Source: Pirellulales bacterium
GTDB taxonomy: Bacteria; Planctomycetota; Planctomycetia; Pirellulales; JADZDJ01
Reading direction: 5' to 3'
NCBI GenBank assembly: GCA_035499655.1
Contig: DATJYL010000207.1
Span: 1 to 35,335, forward strand
DNA: 35,335 nucleotides
A program made the position numbers and the translations under genes. Numbering within the stretch: position 1 is the first letter of the stretch; every line of letters starts with the position of its first letter. Shown here piece after piece: positions 15,727 to 23,639 of this stretch. The notes under the pieces are model-generated. The model saw only the letters and a program-made list of their open reading frames with translations. It made no database searches and was not told the origin of the DNA.

Positions 15727-16713
15727 TCATTTCGACGTGAATGTATTGAACGCCTTGGAATAATCGAACGGCTGCTGCTCCATACCGCTGGCCATGTTGC
15801 CGGTCCCCTCTTTGCTAGGCTTGCCGCTATCGCGGTTGACCGACCAGAACGACAAACTGCACACCCAAGGATGCTCGCTGGCCCAATCTCTTACGGCCTT
15901 GGCATCGTCGACGGTGAACACTTCCAACCCTTTGTCACCCCCTTTGCCAATCATAGGCGTGATGCCAATTTGAATTGCCGGTTCGATTTGTTGGCACTGC
16001 TCGTGCGCTTTTAGCACACTAGCAATGCACACATCGCTAAGCTTTTTGTCCTTGGTAAACCGCGGACCAAAATACATGGTCATTACGTTCGCCGATTTTA
16101 CATTCAATCCTTTCGCCTTGGCGTCGGTCAAAAGTTGTTGCGAATGTTTTGAAATGCCATTGGGATCGACCGGCAACGTGTAAGAAACCATCAGGCCCGG
16201 GTTTTTCGCCTGCAGTGCCGCCAGCGCAGTGTTACGGTGCTGATTAGCTTGGTCATCTTCAAGTTGCTTGCCTTCGATGTCGAAATCGAGCCAGGTGAAT
16301 TTGTACCGATCGATCACCGATTGATACTTGTCTTGCAGCTTTTCCACAGCGGGCTCCACCAGGGCCAAATCTTTGCCCGCCTCGCCGCCGAACGACACAA
16401 TCACGTCGCCGCCGCGCTGGCGGATGGCATTGATTTGATCGGCATACAAGTTCGTTTCCAGCGGAGTGCGGCCGTCCCAGGCCGGATTGTTCTCTTTGTC
16501 CGCAATAATAAACGCTAACGTGTAATACTTTAGCCCGCAGGCATCGTCGCAATCGGTCAACTTGAAGTGATCTCCTGAGCCCAAGTACATGTAGGGCGCA
16601 AACACGTGGGCGGGCCACTCGGCTCGAGCGGAACTCAGTGTGCAGATTGAAAAAGCACACATGACCGCAGCCTTGGGAAATGAAAAGGCATCATGTCGCA
16701 CAAACGGTTTCAT
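15727..16713 (-). CDS. Exported GH18-like glycosidase (chitinase/endo-hexosaminidase type)
   Basis: A 328-residue protein with a signal peptide (cut near SSARA). The TIM-barrel hallmarks of family GH18 are present: the SxGG motif (IVSFGGEAG, residues 106-113) and the catalytic DxDxE (LDFDIEG, D143, D145 and E147 as proton donor). A late strand WVCSLSFWSVNRDSG fits barrel strand 8. Its closest style is the compact bacterial chitinase group (ChiD-like). It would cleave beta-1,4-linked GlcNAc polymers by substrate-assisted retention. The ATG at 16713 has GAGG 8 bases upstream; the GTG at 16719 is too close. The stop of the upstream acyltransferase gene lies 15 bp away, so the two are one transcript. 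Confidence 0.88.
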   Translation of the reverse strand: MKPFVRHDAFSFPKAAVMCAFSICTLSSARAEWPAHVFAPYMYLGSGDHFKLTDCDDACGLKYYTLAFIIADKENNPAWDGRTPLETNLYADQINAIRQRGGDVIVSFGGEAGKDLALVEPAVEKLQDKYQSVIDRYKFTWLDFDIEGKQLEDDQANQHRNTALAALQAKNPGLMVSYTLPVDPNGISKHSQQLLTDAKAKGLNVKSANVMTMYFGPRFTKDKKLSDVCIASVLKAHEQCQQIEPAIQIGITPMIGKGGDKGLEVFTVDDAKAVRDWASEHPWVCSLSFWSVNRDSGKPSKEGTGNMASGMEQQPFDYSKAFNTFTSK

Positions 16714-16728
16714 AATCACTTCCTCGTT

Positions 16729-18030
16729 TTATAGTTTCAAACGGAATCCGATGCGATTCAACAGCGCGGTAAGGCACAAAATGAAGACCGCGCAACCCAC
16801 CGACCGACCAATGGCATTGGCCAAATGCGGCCCAGCCAGTCCCTCGTACCAATCATCCCAGCCTAAGAGATTAAAAACCGATTCCTGCATTTCGCTCAGC
16901 AAATACGCCAGCAGCACATTTTGGCCGGCGATTGACAGCGGTTTGGTAATAAACCGCACCCGCCACACATCGGCGATGAAGTAAAACAACAACCACAGAG
17001 CCGCCGTGATGGCGCTGGCCCATAAGCACCAGGCAGGCGTGGCATTGTTTTTGCTAATTCCCCAAAGCGGCGTAACTAGCATTGCCGCGACGACGAAGCC
17101 GGCAATAAACAATAACGTAAATCGACTGCGCGCAGCGTTGGTGTCGGTTTCGGGCGTCAGCAGTAGCGTGCCCAACAGCACTCCGGCCGTAGAAATGGAA
17201 GCCAGCGAGCCCAAGTCATCACCGATCCCCACAACACGGCTGAGCCAAAAGCCTTCGAATGCTCCCTTTTGATCCGCTGCAAACAGGCATAGCAGCAGAA
17301 AAACGCAGCCCAAAATCGCCGTTCGATTCGTGCGGAAGATGAGAAATACAATCGCTGCCACCAAATACGACCAGCCGATCAACCCCAGTATTCCGTACCA
17401 ACTGGAATGAATGGAAAACGGCTCCAGCGAAATGATCCGCGTTCCCTTGCCATTGCGATACACGCAGGCCGCCCAAATCAAGCCTGCCGCGCCCAGTGCG
17501 CGAAGAAACAGCGTCAGGCCGCGACAAAAAGTTTTGGCGATTGTGCCCGCTGCGCTTCTGCTGGGTGGCGAAATGGAACAAAACGCCAGCAGCGCCGAAG
17601 CAAACATCAACATCGTCCAAGTGTTTTTCGACAGGCCCATTTCTTTGGCGCTGGGATGTGATTCGCCGTTGACCATCAAAATCCCTATGATTAACAGCGA
17701 CACCGTGCGAACTATCACATGCAGTAACAGCTTCCAAACCGGTTCGCCTTTCGCCAAGCGGCCCGATAGGGCAATCGGAATCGACATCCCTACGATGAAC
17801 AGAAACGCGGGAAACACCAAATCGACAAACGTCATCCCACTGCCGCCATGATGACGGTCGCTAAAATGCACCATCCAGTCGGGCACGACCTTCCCGGCGC
17901 CGGCCAGATCGTTCACGAAAATCATCGTGAACATTACCAAGCCGCGCAGCGCATCGACCGATTGCACCCTCTGCGGTACGGCTATTGCCGGCGCAGCATT
18001 ATTGCCCATTGCCGAAAATATTGAGGCCAT
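16729..18030 (-). CDS. HGSNAT/NagX-like (DUF5009) membrane acyltransferase
   Basis: A 433-residue polytopic protein with about 10-11 hydrophobic helices. The N-terminal signature SVDALRGLVMFTMIFVND, then MTFVDLVFPAFLFIVGMSIPIAL, is characteristic of heparan-alpha-glucosaminide N-acetyltransferase-like proteins (DUF5009, related to YeiB/DUF1624). The C-terminal part (KPLSIAGQNVLLAYLLSEM) is also typical. The human homologue transfers acetyl groups across the membrane to glucosamine ends; bacterial members often accompany glycan-use genes. Its tight coupling to the GH18 gene suggests handling of released amino sugars (inference). The start is the ATG at 18030; an in-frame ATG at 18009 is possible. 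Confidence 0.9.
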   Translation of the reverse strand: MASIFSAMGNNAAPAIAVPQRVQSVDALRGLVMFTMIFVNDLAGAGKVVPDWMVHFSDRHHGGSGMTFVDLVFPAFLFIVGMSIPIALSGRLAKGEPVWKLLLHVIVRTVSLLIIGILMVNGESHPSAKEMGLSKNTWTMLMFASALLAFCSISPPSRSAAGTIAKTFCRGLTLFLRALGAAGLIWAACVYRNGKGTRIISLEPFSIHSSWYGILGLIGWSYLVAAIVFLIFRTNRTAILGCVFLLLCLFAADQKGAFEGFWLSRVVGIGDDLGSLASISTAGVLLGTLLLTPETDTNAARSRFTLLFIAGFVVAAMLVTPLWGISKNNATPAWCLWASAITAALWLLFYFIADVWRVRFITKPLSIAGQNVLLAYLLSEMQESVFNLLGWDDWYEGLAGPHLANAIGRSVGCAVFILCLTALLNRIGFRLKL

Positions 18031-18084
18031 GGTCCGTAGCGTACCGTCTCAGGCCTCCCCAGGCAAATAGATTAGGCGGCACAA

Positions 18085-18228
18085 TTATTCGACGCCGATC
18101 ATTGCCATCGCCCCAGCGATTGCCAACGCCGTATTCCATATCACCGGCCAGCGCATCCGCCAAATGCCAATACGACTTGCACCAACTGCCTGAATGACCG
18201 GCACTCGTGGTTGATGCGTGGGGTCCAC
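18085..18228 (-). CDS. Possible small membrane peptide
   Basis: A frame of 47 residues starting with GTG at 18228, 13 bp after the stop of the preceding membrane-protein gene. It contains one plausible hydrophobic segment (WPVIWNTALAIAGAMAMIGV). There is no strong ribosome binding site and no recognised family. It could be a real microprotein translated by coupling, or non-coding sequence. Confidence 0.22.
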   Translation of the reverse strand: MDPTHQPRVPVIQAVGASRIGIWRMRWPVIWNTALAIAGAMAMIGVE

Positions 18229-18240
18229 TGCAACATAAGG

Positions 18241-18756
18241 TCAGGCGGTTTGCCACGGGCGACGCGCCAACCGATCCGCGGCGGACGGTCCGGCGATCAG
18301 CCGCATCACCCCATGCCCCACGACTGTCATAATAACGTAGGTAGCGGCAATTGCGAGGACGGGCGCAATCCCCGGTGCGTAGGCGCCCCACTCCGGAAAA
18401 TGCCGCATGTACCAGTAGTCCCGCGGCGGACCAATCACCGCTAATACAACCAGGACCACGGCCAGCCCGTGCCACCCGAACCGGCGGGCAATCCGCCAGG
18501 TGATGAGGAAGATGAAGCCACAGAATGTGAAGCCGATCATCATCAAAATCAGGTAGTAGGGCTCCCAGCTGATTGTAAAATGCCACCAACCCGCGCGCTC
18601 ACCAAGACAGATGATGCCCAAGGCTACCACACCTAAAGATGCCCCCCCGGCCAATGCTCCCACAATGCGTAGGAGAGTTGCACGTGTCAGAATTGCCACG
18701 ACTATCAAGATGACCAAATACAGCGCGTTAAACAAGTATAGTTGCTGCGTGGTCAT
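18241..18756 (-). CDS. Integral membrane protein of unknown function
   Basis: A 171-residue hydrophobic protein with about five membrane helices: LYLFNALYLVILIVVAIL, IVGALAGGASLGVVALGIICL, YLILMMIGFTFCGFIFLITW, HGLAVVLVVLAVIG and APVLAIAATYVIMTVVG. Charged loops contain RRFGWHG and DYWYMRHFPEWG. No catalytic or transport signature is apparent and I do not recognise the family. The acyltransferase gene follows on the same strand after about 210 bp, so a shared transcript is possible but not obvious. Codon usage and frame are consistent with a real gene. Confidence 0.7.
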   Translation of the reverse strand: MTTQQLYLFNALYLVILIVVAILTRATLLRIVGALAGGASLGVVALGIICLGERAGWWHFTISWEPYYLILMMIGFTFCGFIFLITWRIARRFGWHGLAVVLVVLAVIGPPRDYWYMRHFPEWGAYAPGIAPVLAIAATYVIMTVVGHGVMRLIAGPSAADRLARRPWQTA

Positions 18757-18931
18757 TGATCACCAACCACTCGCCTAACCAAGTAAGAACGGCTGAACAC
18801 ACCATTGAATTGTTGCAAAGCCTCTCAATAGTATAGGAGCGTCGATCTTCGAGGAGCAAGCGATTCAACTCATAACCTGGCCCTCAAGTTTGATCTGCTT
18901 GGAATGAATGTTAACGCCGGACCAATGATTG

Positions 18932-18960
18932 TTGCTGCCCGCCTGTTGGATAGGTATTCT
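18932..18960 (+). promoter_or_regulatory. Candidate promoter of the DUF5696-like glycosidase gene
   Basis: TTGCTG (18932-18937) and TATTCT (18955-18960) are separated by 17 bp, 28 bp before the ATG at 18989. The match to the housekeeping consensus is moderate. It sits in a gap of 232 bases that otherwise shows nothing. Confidence 0.35.
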
Positions 18961-18988
18961 AAACGCGGTCTCAACTGAGGAGTAAACC

Positions 18989-21271
18989 ATGTTGCAACTC
19001 GCTGCAGGGTTATTCGGTCACTTATCCGTGGTCCTGTGCCTGTCAATGTCGGCTTGGGCCGACGATGCTCAGCCGCCCTTGGCCGGCGTCGACAACACGG
19101 CTCAAGCTCCGGCCGCTAATTCAGCAGGTGCTGCCGCCAAAGCTCCGACTCAGGAGGAAATGTTCCAATCGCAGGATCAGCATGTGAAGCCGAAAATGGA
19201 AGTCGATGCTTCGGGATTAACGCCGCAGCAGATTTCCGCGAAGAAATTTCCGCGGTCGGAGTGGGGAGCGCCGGAAGTGGCCGTTGCGCACGAGGCAGAT
19301 AATTGGATCCTGAAGGGGAAAAAACGCACCGTCACGCTCAACGCCAAAAACTTGGCAATGGAAATTTCCGCTGGGGCCAACGTTTGGAAAATGTTGCCCA
19401 GCCGCGCCGCAGATTTGCTAATCAAGGTGCAGGGCGTGGCTGATGCTCTGCATTTGGCCGATGCAGAGAACATCGACATTGTGCCGTACGACACCGGCTT
19501 CAAAACGGGCGTAAAAATCATCCTCAGCAACTGGAAAGGCACACATGGTCCTGTGGACCTGAAATTGTACTGCACAGTAGCGCTGGAGGGCGCCGACGAA
19601 GAATTGGTGTGCGAAGTAGCCGCCGACGAGCAGCAAGCCAAGATTTGGCAGTTGGATTGGCCTGGGGCGCTGGATGGCAGCGAGGTTGATTTTACGGTGC
19701 TGAGCAATGGTCGCGGGGCCTTGCTGCCGCGGAACTGGCCCAAGCCATATTTTCCCATTCGCGCCACCAACCCCGACGGCACCATCAAGCCAAGCGATAC
19801 CAGTGAGGTTCAAAGCAACGTGATTGAAAGCTGGTCGATGTCGTGGTGGGGCTTCCAGAAAGGGCCGGCTGCGATGATGGTCATCGTCCAAACCCCAGAC
19901 GACGCGGCCTATCAATTCGAGCATCCCGCTGGCGGACCCACGGTCATCGGTCCACGTTGGCGGGAGTGCTTGGGCCAGCTCACTTATCCCCGTAGCTGCC
20001 GATTTTGTTTTTTCGAAAAAGGCAATTACGTTGATCTGGCAAAGCGCTATCGCCGTTATGTGATGGATACGGGCCAGTTCGTGTCGCTAAAGGAAAAAAT
20101 TGCCCGACAACCGATCGTGAAGGAATTAATCGGCACGCCGCAAGCGCGGGTAGACATTTTGACGAACATCAAGTCGGACAGTTTGCGTTACAAAAAAGAT
20201 GATCCCAGCTTCAATCATCATGTCAATTCGTTCGACGATCGCGCCCAGGAGTTGCGCGGCTGGAAAGCGGAGGGAATTGACCACTTGCTGGTCGTTCTCA
20301 CTGGCTGGCCCCGGGAAGGCTACGACCGGCAGCATCCCGATGAATTGCCTCCCGCGCCGGAAGCCGGGGGCTGGGAAGGGATGAAACGGCTGGCGGAAAC
20401 ATGTCATGAGCTAGGCTATTTGCTCAGCCTGCACGATCAATATCGAGATTACTATACCGACGCTCCCTCCTACGATCCGCAGTTTGCGGTTCACGAGGCA
20501 GACGATTCGCTACCGGCCAAGGGCTTCCCCGGCTCGCGGTTTGGCACGTGGAAGGAAGGGCCGCTGCCCTTCATGAACAATTGGGATGGCGGCACGCAAA
20601 CGTATTTGAACAATCGGTTCATGCCGGGGCATTTGATCAAGACCTACCAGTGGCTCATCGGCCACGGCATTCATCCGCAGGGAGTTTATCTCGACGTTTT
20701 CGGCTACGTGCCTCCCGATGAAGATTTCAATCCGCAACATCCTTGCACGCGCACCGAAGCGATGCGGGCCCGGGCGCTATGCTTCAACTGGTCGCGGAAT
20801 CACCTAGGATTTGTGGGCACGGAAGCGGGCTGCGATTGGACCATTCCCTACGTGGATTGCGTTTCGTCCATGTCTGTGCCGACGGGCCGTTATATATCGG
20901 TGCCGCTATTCAATTTGGTGTATCATGACGCGGTCATGACTCCCTACGCAGTTGTCCAAGCGACGCGGTCCAATCAACGGCCGGCCGCTTCCGGCGAACC
21001 GCACAAGCTGGAGCTGCGCGGATTTCTCAACGGAGGAATGCCGCAACTGGGGCCCATCGAAAGCCTAACCCCAGACGAGTTGGCCGCGGCGCGCCGTCTG
21101 AGTGCGCTGCACCAACGGGTGGCGTTGCTGGAAATGGTAAATCACGAATTTTTGGACGATAAGTTTCGCAAGGAGCGAACCACCTTTGCCGACGGGACCA
21201 CGGTGACGGTCGACTGGGACGCCAATACCGTGAAAATTATGCCCGATTTGGACGAATCGAAAGCGCCCTAG
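18989..21271 (+). CDS. Exported glycoside-hydrolase-like protein (DUF5696-type)
   Basis: A 760-residue protein with a signal peptide (cut near SAWA|DDAQ) and an Ala/Pro-rich linker. A beta-rich N-terminal domain covers about residues 90-340 and leads into a TIM-barrel-like region from about residue 400. Barrel-type phrases include GIDHLLVVLTGWPREGYD, ELGYLLSLHDQYRDYY, GVYLDVFGYVPPDEDFNP and FVGTEAGCDWTIPYVD, and acidic residues in these strands (for example D in YLDVFG, E in GTEAG) are candidate catalytic positions. The layout resembles DUF5696/GH101-related glycosidases; the exact family is not certain. GAGGAG precedes the ATG. It ends 16 bp from the convergent GH97 gene. Confidence 0.75.
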   Translation: MLQLAAGLFGHLSVVLCLSMSAWADDAQPPLAGVDNTAQAPAANSAGAAAKAPTQEEMFQSQDQHVKPKMEVDASGLTPQQISAKKFPRSEWGAPEVAVAHEADNWILKGKKRTVTLNAKNLAMEISAGANVWKMLPSRAADLLIKVQGVADALHLADAENIDIVPYDTGFKTGVKIILSNWKGTHGPVDLKLYCTVALEGADEELVCEVAADEQQAKIWQLDWPGALDGSEVDFTVLSNGRGALLPRNWPKPYFPIRATNPDGTIKPSDTSEVQSNVIESWSMSWWGFQKGPAAMMVIVQTPDDAAYQFEHPAGGPTVIGPRWRECLGQLTYPRSCRFCFFEKGNYVDLAKRYRRYVMDTGQFVSLKEKIARQPIVKELIGTPQARVDILTNIKSDSLRYKKDDPSFNHHVNSFDDRAQELRGWKAEGIDHLLVVLTGWPREGYDRQHPDELPPAPEAGGWEGMKRLAETCHELGYLLSLHDQYRDYYTDAPSYDPQFAVHEADDSLPAKGFPGSRFGTWKEGPLPFMNNWDGGTQTYLNNRFMPGHLIKTYQWLIGHGIHPQGVYLDVFGYVPPDEDFNPQHPCTRTEAMRARALCFNWSRNHLGFVGTEAGCDWTIPYVDCVSSMSVPTGRYISVPLFNLVYHDAVMTPYAVVQATRSNQRPAASGEPHKLELRGFLNGGMPQLGPIESLTPDELAAARRLSALHQRVALLEMVNHEFLDDKFRKERTTFADGTTVTVDWDANTVKIMPDLDESKAP

Positions 21272-21287
21272 GCGCCTATGTTCCAGC

Positions 21288-23209
21288 TCAGCGATCTTTG
21301 GAAAATCGGGCGATGAAGCCTCCACCGGCGTTCATTTCAATCGACATTTGGTCGCCAGGTTTGACCGATCGCTCCTCGATTTGGAAATCGGCCGGCTGAT
21401 CGGCTTTGTCTTTGGCTAGGAACACGTGATAATCGGCCTGCGGAAGAAACGAAAGTGGAACTTGGATGGTGCGAGCCTCGGAGCCATTGAGGATGGCCAA
21501 GAACCAAGTATCGCCCCGGCGGCGTGCAAAGGCGGCGCACCGACCAATTTCGGACATCGGCAGCACGATGGTATTGTCCCACACCGGCGGAATGCTTTGA
21601 ATCAGCGGTAAGGCCGGGCTCTCCAGCAGCGTTTTCGGGTTGGACGCATAGGTGAGCAACGGCGCGGTGAACACGGCGGCCGTGGCCAGTTGATGGGTCC
21701 AGGTGGTGTTGCCCCGGCGCTCGGTAAACAGCACGGGCGTATAATCGGCGTGGCCGGCCAGAAAGCGGGTAAACGGAAGAGTGGTATCGTGGCCCGCGCG
21801 GTCTGGCACGCTGCGCGATTCCATGCCGCGAATGGCTTCCCGATTAATTTCGTTGGGCCAGGTGCGCGGTTCGCCGGTGGGCTTATTGCTCCCGTGGAAG
21901 TTCACCAGCAACTGATTTTCAGCCGATTCTTTGAGAATGGCCTGATACAGATCGATGACTTCTTTCGCCTCGTGGTCGAAGAAATCGATTTTCAGACCCG
22001 CAATGCCCAGCGTGTGACATTTTTTGAATAGCTCCTGTCGCACTTGTGGGTCGCGGAGGTCCTTGGAATGCACCCACACAAACAGCTCTACCCCTTGCTG
22101 TTTGCTGTATTCGACCAGTTCCTTGATTTGATCGTCCGTCCAACGATTCCAATAGCCTTCGATCACGTTGTATTCGAAGCCGAGCTGACCGGCCATGCGA
22201 GAGAATTCTTTGGCGTCTTTATAGTTATCATCGCCGTGGCCGTCGAGATAGCGCCACACGGCCCGGCCGGGTTTGATCCAATCCGTGGCGATGCCCTGGG
22301 GAAAAAGTAGTGGATCAGGCGGCGGACACAAATTGGAAACCAAGTCGCTGTTGACCAGCGCGTTCAAATCGTGGCCGACGATGACGGCCCGCCACGGCGT
22401 GGCAATGTTTCCACGCACGGTGGCCGGGGTTTGCACCCGCGCGATATCCGCTTTGTTATAGCGCAACTCGTAGGGATGGGAAATGGGATGCTATGGCCCA
22501 GGACGACGTGAAGCCCGCGGTGCCCATCGGCCTGAAGCGCCATGCCGGGATAATTGGACAGCGCAGCCTCGGTGACGACGGCGTATCCTGCGCCGCCGGG
22601 AAGCTGGCATGTTACAGGCGGGGCCAACCACTCGCCGGAGGTCAGCTCGTCCACGTCGTGTTTTTGATACGTGGCTTCGTAATGCCCTTCAAGAGCGTGA
22701 TGCCAAACGGTGCATCCGCCAGGAAGCATAAAGACACTGTCTTCATCTGGAACGCGGGCATCTTGTTTGTCCGTGGGAACAATAAAACGGAAAGCAATGC
22801 CGTCGTTGTATGCCCGCGCTTCCAGAGTGAACGGGGTATTGCTGGGTTGGTGCCTGAGCGACAGCGTGGCGCCCCGGCAATGATTGACGGCTTGCGAATG
22901 GACGCCCCGGTAAGGATAGGTGTCGTTAACTTCGTAGGGCTTGCTCTGGACCAGTTCAACATCGTCGGTGAGCTTGACGTTGTCGATGGTCATGACCAAT
23001 GCGGAGCGTTCGATCACCGGCTGGTTGTGGAAAGTGGCGGTGTAGATTAAATGTCCGGCATCCTGCAAAATCTGAAAGTGGACGGCATCGTCGGGACTTG
23101 CCAATTGCAACAACGGGTCGGCCCAGCCGGCTGTTGGACAGGCGTTGGCTATCAGCGCGGCAGCCACAGCCATACAGCCTGATGTAAATAGCTGCGCTGG
23201 TTTTCGCAT
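21288..23209 (-). pseudogene. GH97 alpha-glycosidase gene interrupted by a frameshift
   Basis: Two overlapping frames together make one GH97 enzyme of about 640 residues. The first (from ATG 23209) has a signal peptide (MRKPAQLFTSGCMAVAAALI...) and the GH97 N-terminal beta-sandwich (YEVNDTYPYRGVHS, LEARAYNDGIAFRFIVP). The second (from about 22490 down) carries the catalytic barrel (TPWRAVIVGHDLNALVNSDLV, GYWNRWTD, GIAGLKIDFFDHEAKEVIDLY, RFLAGHADYTPVLF) and the C-terminal domain to 21288. The frame changes between about 22495 and 22470, equivalent to loss of one base or gain of two. The Asp in KIDFFD fits the nucleophile of retaining (alpha-galactosidase-type) GH97 enzymes. Either it is a recent pseudogene or there is a sequencing error; both halves are otherwise well preserved. 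Confidence 0.85.
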
Positions 23210-23293
23210 GACCCTGGCCTTTCCCGAAAATGGAAACTGGTTGTTCGCGGGTCGATTATCCTTCCCGGCCGGAGGCATCGCAAGCGTGGCAGG

Positions 23294-23479
23294 GATTCCG
23301 GCACCCTCACCGGCACTGCGTTTGGCATAGTGAACAACCTGCCCGCCGGCTATACCCTTGGCTACAACTATCAGGGCAACAAAGACATTGCCCTGGTTGC
23401 TGTTCAAGAATTCGCGGCACTGGTGTTGGCGGCTTTGGCAGGCTTGGCTTGGCAATGTGCCGTCGGCGAAGGTAGGTGA
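23294..23479 (+). pseudogene. Decayed C-terminal end of a PEP-CTERM protein
   Basis: A plus-strand frame with no start codon reads DSGTLTGTAFGIVNNLPAGY and then NKDIALVAVQEFAALVLAAL, AGLAW. The order (beta-strand repeat end, V-A-V, a PEP-like position now QEF, a hydrophobic helix) matches the tail of an exoprotein of the kind encoded just downstream. A neighbouring frame ends AGLAMCRRRR, the expected basic tail, so at least one frameshift has occurred. It looks like the leftover 3' end of a deleted upstream paralogue. Confidence 0.45.
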
Positions 23480-23639
23480 TTGGACGGCATCGTGCTGGAT
23501 TGTTTTCTCATCGCTGTGCCATCATTCCTGACACTGCATCACCCGTCCGGCATTCGCTTGCCGCTTCACCCTGACCCTGGTTGTTGTTATAGTGGGTGAA
23601 GCATTAGGGGGGGCTTCTGGGAACAGCCCGGAGGTCAAG

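Noticed and set aside
17219-17737. Minus-strand frame of 172 codons
   Set aside because: It is an out-of-frame shadow of the DUF5009-like membrane protein, whose hydrophobic helices are clear in the other frame.
22466-22500. Programmed -1 frameshift in the GH97 gene
   Set aside because: The run ATTTCCC exists, but in the zero frame it is read TTT CCC, not in the X-XXY-YYZ register needed, and no strong downstream structure is evident.
22493-23050. Plus-strand open frame of 185 codons
   Set aside because: It is antisense to the GH97 N-terminal domain, whose conserved motifs are clear on the minus strand.
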